Source: Streptomyces sp. DH37 (lineage in GTDB: Bacteria > Actinomycetota > Actinomycetes > Streptomycetales > Streptomycetaceae). Taken from it: a DNA stretch of 64,000 nucleotides. The notes beneath the pieces are model-generated. The model was not told the origin of the DNA, searched no databases, and worked only from the letters and a program-made list of their open reading frames with translations. Location of the stretch: positions 62,001 through 126,000 of the forward strand of contig NZ_JARVKV010000011.1 in assembly GCF_029813835.1 (NCBI RefSeq), written 5' to 3'. Positions within the stretch are counted from its first letter, which is position 1, and each line of letters begins with the position of its first letter. Shown piece after piece: positions 55,156 through 62,959 of the stretch. The translations under genes and the position numbers were made by a program.

Positions 55156-55633
55156 GACGGGGACCGGTGCGGACGCCGCCGCGGGGACCGGTGCGGACAC
55201 CGGCGGCGGCACCGACGCGGCACGCCGCCGGCTCGCCGCCGCCCAGGCCGCCCTGCTGGGCGCCCTGGTCGCGGACGGCCCCGTGCCCGAGGGCTTCAAC
55301 GCCGAACGGCTGCGCGTCCAGAGCCGGGCGCTGATCGCCAAACGGGCCTCCGTCGTCGCCGGGATCGCACCCGAACTGCCGCACATCCTGGGCGAGCGCT
55401 ACCGCCCGGCGTTCGCCGCCTACGCCCGCGGACGCCCCATGACCGGCGGGTACCGCCCGGACGCCCTGCGCTTCGTCGCGCACCTGCTGGACTCGGACCC
55501 CACCCTGTCCCGGGCCACGCGGCGGCGGCTGCGCCGCTGGTACCGCGAACGCTCCGGCGAGGCCCCTCGGGGGTGGGGCCTCGCCGGTCCGCTCCTGCGC
55601 CGTCTGCGCCGGGCCCGCTCCGCGGGGGCGTAG
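55148..55633 (+). CDS. Hypothetical partner of the DUF692 protein
   Basis: 161 residues. After a Thr/Gly/Ala-rich N-terminus the body ([20 protein letters not shown] then [20 protein letters not shown]) is helical and resembles the short DNA-binding-like partner encoded beside DUF692 genes (DUF2063-like). In RiPP systems such partners bind the substrate. GTG 55148 is inside the end of the DUF692 gene, so translation is coupled. Confidence 0.7.
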   Translation: MSETGTGADAAAGTGADTGGGTDAARRRLAAAQAALLGALVADGPVPEGFNAERLRVQSRALIAKRASVVAGIAPELPHILGERYRPAFAAYARGRPMTGGYRPDALRFVAHLLDSDPTLSRATRRRLRRWYRERSGEAPRGWGLAGPLLRRLRRARSAGA

Positions 55634-55741
55634 CGGGCCCCCAGCGCCGTGCGGGCCGTGCCGACGTATCAGCCGTACCGGCCGTATCGCATGCCGAACA
55701 CCCCGTGGCGCTCCGTCCGCCCGTCCGGATAGAACTCCCCC

Positions 55742-56571
55742 ATGCGGGTGCTCTTCCTCCTCACCGCCTGGGGCGCGGCACTGACCTCGTGCGTCCGGCT
55801 GTGCCAGGTGGTGCGGGCGGCCGATGACGCCCCGGCGCCGCCCGCCGGCACCGCGCGCGGGCTGAGCCTGTACGAGACGGCGTTCCTGTCCGGCGGACCG
55901 GGCCGGGTCACCGACCTCGCCCTGGTGTCGATGTCCCGCCGCCGTCGGCTGCTGCTCGCCCACACCGGCTGGGCCACCGTCGTCGATCCGCACGGCCGCG
56001 ACGACATCGAGCGCTCGGTCCTCGCCGCCATCGGCCCCGGCGGCCAGTTGCCCGTCCCGGCGGTCCGCACCGCCCTGGCCGCCGCCGAGGCCGTACGCGC
56101 CCTCGCCGAGCGACTGGCCGCGGCCGGGCTGGCGGTGCCGGACGGGACCCGCACCGCCGTCGCCGCGGCCCTGCGGCAGGTGCGGCTCGCGGGCGGCCTG
56201 GCCCTGGTGACGGCCGCGGTGGCGCTCCTGCTGCTGCCGCCGGAGGCGGACCGGGGCGTGGTGGCCGTCTGGTTCGCCCTGCCGCTGGTGCTGACCACGG
56301 GCTGCCTGGCCATCGCGCGCTTCGAGGTGGGGGCGCCGGAGCAGTGGGCCTCCCCGGCCGGGCTGCGGCGACTGCGGGCCGTCGCCGGTGCCGTGGGGAA
56401 GGTCCCGGCGGAGGCGACGGCGGTGACGGCGGCGACGGCGGAGATCCGTCCGGAGCCGGCGACCGCGCCCTGCTCACCGTCCTGGCGCTGCGCGGCCCGT
56501 CCGCCCTCGCCGACCCGGCGCTGCGCGCGGCGCTCGGCGCCGGCGGCGCACCGCACCGCCGGGCGGACTGA
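55742..56571 (+). pseudogene. TIGR04222 domain membrane protein, frameshifted near its end
   Basis: From ATG 55742 the frame gives a TIGR04222-type protein: GLSLYETAFLSGGPGRVTDL, DLALVSMSRRRRLLL, membrane segments LALVTAAVALLLLPP and VWFALPLVLTTGCLAIA. Near 56395-56430, at GGCGAC/GGCGGT repeats, family-like sequence moves to another frame: RALLTVLALRGPSALADPAL then RAALGAGGA, ending at 56571. The original frame runs on against the neighbouring regulator genes and is not family-like there. TIGR04222 proteins are known neighbours of DUF692. A sequencing error in the repeat is possible. Confidence 0.75.
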
Positions 56572-56624
56572 GCCCCGGGGCCGCGGGGCGGGCCCGCTGT
56601 TCCGTTCGGAGGCCCCGGCCGGAA

Positions 56625-56767
56625 CTACCCCGCCGCGAGCGCCGGGAACGCCGCCCACTCGTCGCGGCCGATCCGCAGCACAGGGCCGTCGCCCGCCGCC
56701 TTGGAGTCCCGCACGTACACGGCCTCCGGCCCGGCGGACACCTCCACGCAGTCACCGCCGCTCGTTT
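56625..56767 (-). pseudogene. DUF397 gene fragment
   Basis: The frame read from about 56767 down to the stop at 56625-56627 gives TSGGDCVEVSAGPEAVYVRD and SKAAGDGPVLRIGRDEWAAF, nearly identical to the intact DUF397 protein at 58771-58965. Its first 17 residues (the WFKSSYSG part) and start codon are missing; the frame is closed just upstream by TAG. It overlaps the end of the truncated regulator gene, so a deletion joined the two. Confidence 0.8.
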
Positions 56768-57123
56768 CGCTGTGACTGCAGCGCGTTGACCTCTACCAGC
56801 CGTCGCCACCGTTGGCGCATGACCTCCGGGCCGCCTACGAGATCGCGTAGCGCCTCCTGGCTGATGATGAACGACAGTTCCGCCAGCGGCACCCGACTCA
56901 ACAGCTTCCGGCGGCTCAGCGCCTCCAGCGCCCGGTCCGCCGCGATCGTGAACGCGGCCTTCGCCGGCCGCCGCCCCTGCTCGACCGAGGCGGCCTGCTC
57001 CAGCGAGTAGCCGATGGCGTCCCCGAGCTTCTGCTCGCTCAACCCGACCTGTTTGCACAGGTGTTGAAGCAGTCTGCCGTAGGCCGACCACACCCCCGGC
57101 GGATCGCCGCCGTCCTCCTTCAC
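56752..57123 (-). pseudogene. Truncated XRE-DUF5753 regulator
   Basis: 123 residues. The helix-turn-helix part, VWSAYGRLLQHLCKQVGLSE to EQGRRPAKAAFTIAADRAL, matches residues about 20-75 of the intact copy (58962-59810). It then jumps to sequence matching about residue 150 onward (LSFIISQEALRDLVGGPEVM) and ends at 56752 after VEVNALQSQRNERR. About 75-90 residues are missing inside and about 90 at the end. DNA binding might survive, but the sensor domain is gone. Start GTG 57123. Confidence 0.8.
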
Positions 57124-57561
57124 CCGTTCCGCGTGTCCCGCACCGCCTCACTCCCCTTCGTCCCCGAGTGCATCCCGCCCGTCGGCTCCCCCGGCGGCTT
57201 CCGCCGTCCGTCACCGCCGGGGCCATGCCCAACGTGGCCCACGGGGGCCGGGCATGCATGGCCTGGAACCCGTACAACACCCGTACAAGGTCCGGTTGTA
57301 CGGCTCTCCGCCGGTCGGCGGAGGCTCGGCCATCGTCCGCCGCCCACCGCCTTCCGCTTCGCGGGATCGAGAGGAAGGAGCGGGGCACATACGTCCAGGT
57401 CATCACCCCTTCGGGGGTGCTGAGACGGAACCGCCCAGCATGGGGCCGCCCGTTCCGTGAACACCGGCGGCCCGGCCCCGTCTTGGCCGGAAAACGCCTG
57501 CGTCGCCCGATCGGACCCAGGGAAAGGATCGGCTCGTCACTCAAAGCGACAAGGGGGTTGC
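57124..57561. other. Gene gap with the CCGTACAA operator
   Basis: 438 bases between the truncated regulator and the coiled-coil gene. Apart from the repeats at 57270-57303 I see no real gene: frames across it show no family pattern. The last 20 bases hold AAGGGGG before GTG 57562. Confidence 0.4.
57270..57303. promoter_or_regulatory. CCGTACAA operator (two direct copies and one inverted)
   Basis: CCGTACAA at 57270 and 57281 (11-base spacing), then TTGTACGG at 57296-57303, so copies two and three form a perfect palindrome around seven bases. The same direct pair with identical spacing lies upstream of the intact regulator at 59884-59927. Probably the binding site of the XRE-DUF5753 proteins. 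Confidence 0.6.
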
Positions 57562-58707
57562 GTGGGGTTCGGGCAAGGATGGAAAGAGCGCTTCGAGGGG
57601 AAGCTCGATGCCTGCGACAAAAAGCTCAGCGAGATCGACAAGGGAGTCGCGGCGGTCCGTACGTCGCTCGTCGAGGCGGTCGACAGGTCCGCGTCACCGC
57701 CACCGCAGGCATCGGACCAGGAGCTCTACAAGCTCCGGGAGGCCGTCTCCACCGGGACCATGGTCCTGCGGGAGGAGAACCGGGAACTGCGCCGGCGACA
57801 GGAGAGGATGCTCGGCGACCTGAAGGACCTGCGCCTGGAAATCACCGGCAGCCGTACCGGGGCGCACCCGCCGTCCGTCCCGGTCGCCCCCGGTGCCAGT
57901 GACTCCGGCGAACCCGGGGACGAAAAGACGGGGCCGACAGAGGACCCGCCGCCGGACCCGTCGGTCGAGACCTCCCGAGTACAGGACAACCAGCGGCAGG
58001 AGAAGCGCGTGGAGCAGGGGCAGGAGCGGGAGTCGGACAGCGAGCGGCCGGAGGCCGGGGACGGCGTACCGGCCACCCCGGCCGGGACGGCTCCCTCCGG
58101 GGAGGCCGACAAGACGACGCAGGAACGCGTGAGGACTGTGAAGGACGCCGCCGAGCAGGCTCTCCGGAACCGCTTCCGGACCTCCCGCGGTGAGGGCGGA
58201 CAGCGGTCGGGGCAGCAGGACGACGGCCAGGGCGCGCCGCGCGACCCGCTGGCCGGGCACGCGGAGCTGCTGCTGAACGCCGCCGGGGTGTCGCGCGCCG
58301 AACTGGTCTGCCACCGCGACACCTGGGAGTTCCTGCTCGCTCAGGCCGCACGGCACCCGCGCTTTCGCGTTCCCGGAACGGTCGAGGAAGACGCCGAGCA
58401 CGGCCTGGTGTGGACGCACCTGTCCGGGCCGTCCCTCATCGCCGCCCTGATCAGCCTCTGGAAGACCCGCGAGGAGCCGAGCAAGGAGGTGGACGCGGAC
58501 TGGGCGATGGCCGCCGTGCTCTACGACCGCATCCGCGACCGGCTGACCGGGGCCGGGCCCGGCGACGGACGCCGTACCGTCCGCATCGTGCTGGACGACG
58601 GGGACGGGCCGGAGGAGACGGCGGGGGTCGCCGAGCCCTCCGAGGACGGCGCCCCGGAAGGCACCGGGGGCTCAGGGGCCTCCGGGGAGGAGCCGGAAGC
58701 CGCGTGA
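57562..58707 (+). CDS. Hypothetical coiled-coil protein
   Basis: 381 residues, no family recognised. The N-terminus (about 5-100) is helical with heptads (KLREAVSTGTMVLREENREL, RRRQERMLGDLKDLRLEITG), a likely coiled coil. About 105-230 is disordered and acidic. A folded C-terminal domain at about 235-345 contains HAELLLNAAGVSRAELVCHR and SLIAALISLWKTREEPSKEV. The tail is Gly/Glu-rich. Start GTG 57562 after AAGGGGG. It lies between two regulator modules and may belong to a mobile accessory set. Confidence 0.65.
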   Translation: MGFGQGWKERFEGKLDACDKKLSEIDKGVAAVRTSLVEAVDRSASPPPQASDQELYKLREAVSTGTMVLREENRELRRRQERMLGDLKDLRLEITGSRTGAHPPSVPVAPGASDSGEPGDEKTGPTEDPPPDPSVETSRVQDNQRQEKRVEQGQERESDSERPEAGDGVPATPAGTAPSGEADKTTQERVRTVKDAAEQALRNRFRTSRGEGGQRSGQQDDGQGAPRDPLAGHAELLLNAAGVSRAELVCHRDTWEFLLAQAARHPRFRVPGTVEEDAEHGLVWTHLSGPSLIAALISLWKTREEPSKEVDADWAMAAVLYDRIRDRLTGAGPGDGRRTVRIVLDDGDGPEETAGVAEPSEDGAPEGTGGSGASGEEPEAA

Positions 58708-58720
58708 CCCCAACCGCTCA

Positions 58721-58759
58721 CACCGCTGCGGCCCGGACGGCGTCCGGACCGCAGCGGTG
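58721..58759. terminator. Strong bidirectional terminator
   Basis: 58721-58731 pairs with 58749-58759 and 58733-58738 with 58742-58747: 17 base pairs with one C-A mismatch and a three-base loop. Lies between the convergent coiled-coil gene and DUF397 gene. Confidence 0.9.
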
Positions 58760-58770
58760 CGGGACCGGGT

Positions 58771-58965
58771 TCAGCGCCCCGCCGCGAGCGCGACGAAAGC
58801 GGCCCATCCGTCGCGGCCGATCCGCAGTACGGGACCGTCGGCCGCCTTGGAGTCCCGCACGTACACGGCCTCCGGCCCGGCGGCCACCTCCACGCAGTCC
58901 CCGCCGCTCGTTCCGCTGTAGCTGCTCTTGAACCAGACGCGTCCGTCAGGCTGGTCGGTGGTCAT
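58771..58965 (-). CDS. DUF397 domain protein
   Basis: 64 residues, complete: WFKSSYSGTSGGDCVEVAAG then VYVRDSKAADGPVLRIGRD. DUF397 proteins act with the XRE-DUF5753 regulator encoded beside them, as in the WhiJ/AbaA-type developmental systems of Streptomyces, often as a small modulator. ATG 58965 overlaps the regulator stop (ATGA). Confidence 0.95.
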   Translation of the reverse strand: MTTDQPDGRVWFKSSYSGTSGGDCVEVAAGPEAVYVRDSKAADGPVLRIGRDGWAAFVALAAGR

Positions 58966-59810
58966 AGCTCCCCTGCCACGCGCTCGATGAGACGTGCGGA
59001 CTCCTCGGCACTGAGGGCCTGCGTCCGCAGCATGCCATACCGCATCCAGAACTCGCTGACCTCGCGGCGGTCGCTCCTGACGCTCACCACGTCCTGAGCC
59101 TCGACGTAGACGTACTGGCCGTGGCCGTGCGTCTCCAGCAGCACCATGGGGCCGTTGAGCCCGCTGTGGGCGCCTCGTTCCGTGGACATGGCCTGGATCT
59201 CGACGTTGCGCATCCTGGAGCACTCCAGCAGCTTCTCCAACTGCTCCCTCATCACCTCCCTGTCGCCGACGACGCGGCGCAGCGCCGACTCCTCCACGAT
59301 GAACACGAAGACGATCGCCGGACCCCTCCGAGTCAGCAGCGCCTGCCGGGCGAGCCGGGCGACCACTCGCTGTTCGACGACCTCCTCGTCCAAGGGCGGG
59401 AAGTGGGAGTCGAGGAGCGCGTGGGCGTACGCCTCCGTCTGGAGCAGCCCCGGCACGAGCAGTGGGTCGTAGGAGAAGCGGCTGATCGCCTCCGACTCCA
59501 GTGCCGCCACGTCCTGGAAGAACGCGGGCAACTGGGCGCGGTCCACGTCCTCCTGGAGAGTGTTCAGCGCACCGCCGGCCTTCAGTACCCGTTCCGCCGC
59601 GCCGGTGAACGCGGCCTTCGCCGGCCGCCGTCCCTGCTCGACCGAGGCGACCTGCTCCAGCGAGTAGCCGATGGCGTCCGCCAGGGACTGCTGGGTAAGG
59701 CCCTCGCGTTCGCGGAAGAGGCGGACGAGTTTGCCGTAGGCGCTCCACGCGCCGGGCCGGTCCCCGCCGCCGTCTCCGGCGGGCCTGGCACGCTCGTTGT
59801 TCCTGCCCAT
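58962..59810 (-). CDS. XRE-family regulator with DUF5753 domain (WhiJ-like)
   Basis: 282 residues. Helix-turn-helix at about 20-75 (GLTQQSLADAIGYSLEQVAS) and a DUF5753 sensor domain at about 95-275 (LVPGLLQTEAYAHALLDSHF, FIVEESALRRVVGDREVMRE, RREVSEFWMRYGMLRTQALS). Such proteins with DUF397 and an ATPase partner tune development and antibiotic production. The CCGTACAA operator lies 75-115 bases upstream, so it probably autoregulates and controls the divergent ATPase gene. Confidence 0.95.
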   Translation of the reverse strand: MGRNNERARPAGDGGGDRPGAWSAYGKLVRLFREREGLTQQSLADAIGYSLEQVASVEQGRRPAKAAFTGAAERVLKAGGALNTLQEDVDRAQLPAFFQDVAALESEAISRFSYDPLLVPGLLQTEAYAHALLDSHFPPLDEEVVEQRVVARLARQALLTRRGPAIVFVFIVEESALRRVVGDREVMREQLEKLLECSRMRNVEIQAMSTERGAHSGLNGPMVLLETHGHGQYVYVEAQDVVSVRSDRREVSEFWMRYGMLRTQALSAEESARLIERVAGEL

Positions 59811-59883
59811 CGTTCCCCCTGGCCTGTCGCGGGTGCACCTCCATGGCGAACCGCGCCGGTGCCGGACGGGTCACGGGCACCGG

Positions 59884-59927
59884 CCGTACAGCCGCCGTAC
59901 AAGGGGCTCGCGCAGGGGCGTGTACGG
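59884..59927. promoter_or_regulatory. CCGTACA operator of the intact regulator module
   Basis: CCGTACA at 59884 and CCGTACAA at 59895 have the same 11-base spacing as at 57270/57281. An inverted TGTACGG at 59921-59927 is ten bases further out than in the other locus, one helical turn. It sits between the divergent regulator (59810) and ATPase (59974) starts. Confidence 0.6.
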
Positions 59928-59973
59928 CGGTCCGACCTGGCCGCGCACCCCCGCGTGACGGGACGGTCACGGC

Positions 59974-60474
59974 ATGCGACATCAAAGTTCCGCCGCCGGG
60001 CGGCCCACCACACGCCCCGACGACCGTCCCTCCGAACAGGCCGCCGGCGTACCGCGGTTCACCGCCCGTTTCAGCGGCACCCGGCGGGGCGCGCGGCTGG
60101 CGCGCAGGCTCGCCGTGCAGCAGTTCGCCGAGTGGACCGGCCTGCCGCACGGCTGCGACGCCGCGCACACCGTCGCCCTCGTGACGGGCGAGCTGGCGGC
60201 CAACGCCGTCGCCCACGGCAGCCTTCCGGGCCGGGACTTCCGGCTGACGCTGCTCCTCCCGCCCGAGCCCGTCGTCGTACGGATCGAGGTGACGGACACC
60301 CGCCCCGGCCTCCTCCCCCGCCACCCCGCGGCCGAGCCGGGGCCTCCCGACGCGGTGTCGGGGCGGGGACTGCTCCTGGTCGCGGTGTACGCCGGGCGGT
60401 GGGGGTGCGAGGTCCGGGACGCGTTCACCAAGACCGTCTGGGCGGAGGTGCCGCTGCCCGCGCCCGCCCCGTGA
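59974..60474 (+). CDS. ATP-binding protein, HATPase/anti-sigma kinase-like
   Basis: 166 residues with a GHKL-type ATPase fold as in RsbW/SpoIIAB. N box in VTGELAANAVAHG (about residues 70-82), the D/G box in VRIEVTDTRPG and G2 in VSGRGLLLVAVYAGRWG. The usual partner of XRE-DUF5753/DUF397 pairs in Streptomyces. Probably a Ser/Thr kinase or protein-binding antagonist. ATG 59974. Confidence 0.92.
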   Translation: MRHQSSAAGRPTTRPDDRPSEQAAGVPRFTARFSGTRRGARLARRLAVQQFAEWTGLPHGCDAAHTVALVTGELAANAVAHGSLPGRDFRLTLLLPPEPVVVRIEVTDTRPGLLPRHPAAEPGPPDAVSGRGLLLVAVYAGRWGCEVRDAFTKTVWAEVPLPAPAP

Positions 60475-60729
60475 CACCGCCCGCGACGCGGGGCACGTGT
60501 CCCCGTGACGTTCCTCAACGGGCGTGAGGCGGAACGCCTGTGGGATGCCGGAATCGACCCGCGGACCGGTGAACCGCATGAGTACGGCCCCACGCTGGGC
60601 GGGCCAGGCCCTTCGGGCCCGTGATGCCGGATTCGGTTGTCGGCGACTCCCGTCGCCCGGCCTCACCGGGGCCTGGCAGGACGACCCGCCACCCCGCACG
60701 GGAGCGACCGCTGCCTCCGGGCGGGGGTG
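60475..60729 (+). other. Gap with a doubtful 39-residue ORF
   Basis: GTG 60505 opens a 39-residue frame (FLNGREAERLWDAGIDPRTG) ending at 60624. Its composition looks coding, but it has no ribosome-binding site and may be the remnant of a longer gene. Nothing else is recognisable here. Confidence 0.25.
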
Positions 60730-61143
60730 TTACTGGGAGAGCCCCGTTCCCCGATCCCCGGGGGGGAACCCGCGTCGGCGCGGCAGGCGCGTCCGTGGCG
60801 CGGACCATCGGTACGGGTGGGGCCAGGGCACGGGCGAGGATGGCCGTGACCTGGGGCGCGCGGCCGAGCAGGTGACGGGCGGCCCGGGCGGCGGCCAGGC
60901 GGAGGAAGCCGGTCGGGTCGCGTTCCGCTCCGGCGAGCAGGCGCCGCGGCTCGGCGGCGGGCAGTTCGATCGCGGGGCTGTCGTCCCGGTCGGCGTCCAC
61001 GGTCGGGCGGACGGTGTCGCCGAGTCGTTCGGCGAGCCGTCGTGGACGTTGCACGCGGCGACGCGCATGACCGCCGTGCCGACCTCGGCGGGCGTCAGCG
61101 CACCGCCGAGGGGCAGGAAGCCGTACGGCCCGGTCCCGGCCAC
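60730..61143 (-). pseudogene. Broken gene, frameshifted, unknown family
   Basis: From GTG 61143 one frame reads VAGTGPYGFLPLGGALTPAE then VGTAVMRVAACNV. From about 61050 a different frame looks coding: RRLAERLGDTVRPTVDADRD, ELPAAEPRRLLAGAERD, FLRLAAARAARHLLGRA, fading near 60830. Both have strongly G/C third positions up to the switch at about 61030-61055. It reads as one gene with a frameshift; function unknown. Confidence 0.35.
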
Positions 61144-61181
61144 CGGGTGAAGCCGTCGGGGGCGCGGCCCGATGTCCGCAG

Positions 61182-61208
61182 CGGCCCCTGCCCGTCGGGC
61201 AGGGGCCG
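61182..61208. terminator. Hairpin terminator
   Basis: CGGCCCCTGCCC (61182-61193) pairs perfectly with 61197-61208 around a three-base loop, 12 base pairs, 11 bases beyond the stop of the gene at 61220. Confidence 0.9.
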
Positions 61209-61219
61209 TCACGCGGGCG

Positions 61220-61588
61220 TCAGTTCCCGGCGTAGTGCTCTGCCAGGTCCTTCAGCTCACGGACCCACAGCGCCGTGTCGTCACCGGGCCGCTCGTACGG
61301 TTCGCTCCGGGCCAGGCTGAAGAAGCCGCCCGACGGCCGGCGGGTGCTCTGCGACACCACGAGGGCCGACAGCATGGGGAGCCGCCCGTCGGGGTTGTCC
61401 CGGGCCGAGGCGTCCTCCAGGAGGTAGGGCATCGGGCCCTTGTAGTAGGGGACATGGTGACCGAGGCCTGCCAGTTCGTCGCTCAGGTCCTTGTACGACA
61501 GCGGTTCCGCGCCCCGGCGCGCCCGCTCGCGCAGGATCTCGACCACCGCGTCCAGTGCCTGCTCGTACTCGAGCGTGCCCTTCCTCAT
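61220..61588 (-). CDS. Hypothetical protein, winged-helix-like
   Basis: 122 residues. ALDAVVEILRERARRGAEPL, SYKDLSDELAGLGHHVPYYK and LLEDASARDNPDGRLPMLSA suggest a winged-helix with beta wing; similar short domains occur in actinomycete proteins of unknown role. Strong ribosome-binding site GGGAGGGG before ATG 61588, and its own terminator, so it is a single-gene unit. Confidence 0.65.
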   Translation of the reverse strand: MRKGTLEYEQALDAVVEILRERARRGAEPLSYKDLSDELAGLGHHVPYYKGPMPYLLEDASARDNPDGRLPMLSALVVSQSTRRPSGGFFSLARSEPYERPGDDTALWVRELKDLAEHYAGN

Positions 61589-61901
61589 GAGCCCCTCCCG
61601 GCCTCGTCGTCGCGCGTGCGGGCCGAGCCTATGCCGCAGACCCGTCAACCGGCCCAGCACACAGGGGATTCGCGCCTGCTCCTCCCGGCAGAAGCCGAAG
61701 CCCGGGCCGCAGCGCCAGGACGTCCCCGGCGGAGCGAGGCCGGCGAAGAAGGGGAAGCGCAGGAGGCCGGGCAGAGGCAGGCCCGCCAGGCGGGCGCACG
61801 TCCGCCCCCCCGGCGTCCGGGGCCGCGGAACTCCTGCTCCCCCGTCGGCGTCATGCCCTACGGTCTACTTCGTTGCCGGGACCAGGACGACGGGGGTCTG
61901 C
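61589..61901. other. Gene gap before the type VII effector operon
   Basis: 313 bases without a gene I can support. Proline- and arginine-rich frames on both strands show no family pattern. The promoter of the operon starting at 61902 must lie at its right end. Confidence 0.35.
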
Positions 61902-62318
61902 ATGCACGACGGTTCGGCGCTCGCGGAGCGAATGGCCCGGCAGCGGAACGGCGCCGGTGACCCGCGGGCGCTGGTAGGCGAGTTCCGCCGTACGGCCGTG
62001 CTGGTGCCGTGGGTGGACGGCGGGTTGATGACGGGGGTGTTCGGCGGGGTGCGGTGGATCTACGCGTTCACCGACGAGGCGGCGCTGGCGCGTTTCGCGC
62101 GGGCCCGGCAGGCGCCGCCGGACCGGGAGTGGGAGTACGCGGCGCTGCTGGGGGCGCGGCTGCTGGACGTGATCGTGCCGGAGCTGGGCGGTCCGGCCGG
62201 GGTGGCGGTGAACGTCGCGGACGAGGACGGCTCCATGCTGTTCCCGCCGGCGAGGGGGATCGTGCCGGACGCGGTGGCGGTGGACGCCGGCGGCGCGGAA
62301 GGGGAGGGTGCGCGGTGA
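61902..62318 (+). CDS. SseB-like domain protein
   Basis: 138 residues, resembling the SseB N-terminal fold: RTAVLVPWVDGGLMTGVFGG, WIYAFTDEAALARFARAR and AVNVADEDGSMLFPPARGI. SseB-type domains occur next to polymorphic-toxin and type VII secretion genes. ATG 61902; its stop overlaps the next gene's GTG, so the three genes form one coupled operon. Confidence 0.75.
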   Translation: MHDGSALAERMARQRNGAGDPRALVGEFRRTAVLVPWVDGGLMTGVFGGVRWIYAFTDEAALARFARARQAPPDREWEYAALLGARLLDVIVPELGGPAGVAVNVADEDGSMLFPPARGIVPDAVAVDAGGAEGEGAR

Positions 62319-62959
62319 GCGGCGACGGGGACCTGGAGTTCTCCCAGGAGGCGCTGGACCTCATCACCAAGGGGCTGAACGGGGCGATCGGCGAGCTGGA
62401 GTCGGTCAGCGGTTCCTCCACCGGCTCCCTGCGGGGCGCCGGCTTCTCCGATCTGGCGCTGAGCCACATGGAGGCCGGCCACGGAGGGCTGGCGGCCGAC
62501 TTCGAGGGGTTCTGCGAGGGGTGGGAGTGGGGCGTGCGCGCCCTGATCATGGACGCCAACGCTCTGGCGGCGCGCCTGGGCCTGGCGGCGGGGATGGTCC
62601 ACTCCGAGGACCGGTACTGGGAGGGCGCCTTCAAGGTCGGCGCCAACGCGCTGGTGGGCAACCCGCACCTGTCCGAGGAGGAGGTGCAGCAGCAGGGCTG
62701 GCAGGACGTCCTCACGCCCGACGCCCCGGACTACAGCGCCGAGTCGTTCCGCACCGCGCAGCAGGAGATGGCGCAGACCTGGAAGGACACCGGCCGGAGC
62801 CTGGTCAGCGAGGGCCAGGGCGGCTTCTTCAACGATCTGGCGATGGACGCGGCCGGGGTCGAGGAGCATCAGCGCGAGGCGGTGCGGGACACCCTGTTCG
62901 GCCCCTCCCCGCAGGAGCGGGCGCAGCAGGACCGGCCGAGTGGCGGGGGTGAGGGCTGA
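62315..62959 (+). CDS. Hypothetical helical protein of the type VII effector operon
   Basis: 214 residues, mostly helical. EALDLITKGLNGAIGELESV and LSHMEAGHGGLAADFEGFCE resemble the long helices of WXG100-like partners, and W occurs in EGWEWGVRALIMDANALAAR. The C-terminus is disordered. It overlaps both neighbours (62315 and tgATG at 62957-62961). Probably a secretion partner or chaperone of the next protein. Confidence 0.65.
   Translation: MSGDGDLEFSQEALDLITKGLNGAIGELESVSGSSTGSLRGAGFSDLALSHMEAGHGGLAADFEGFCEGWEWGVRALIMDANALAARLGLAAGMVHSEDRYWEGAFKVGANALVGNPHLSEEEVQQQGWQDVLTPDAPDYSAESFRTAQQEMAQTWKDTGRSLVSEGQGGFFNDLAMDAAGVEEHQREAVRDTLFGPSPQERAQQDRPSGGGEG

Noticed and set aside
55742..57010. Full-length reading of the TIGR04222 frame to 57010
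   Set aside because: After about 56430 it is Arg/Ser/Pro-rich and antisense to the DUF397 fragment and truncated regulator; the family-like C-terminus is in another frame ending at 56571.
57120..57464. 114-residue minus-strand ORF upstream of the truncated regulator
   Set aside because: No family pattern, overlaps the operator region and has shadow-like composition.
60515..61054. A 179-codon minus-strand ORF taken as a gene by itself
   Set aside because: Only its first 75 codons look coding, and they continue a different upstream frame; treated as part of a frameshifted gene.
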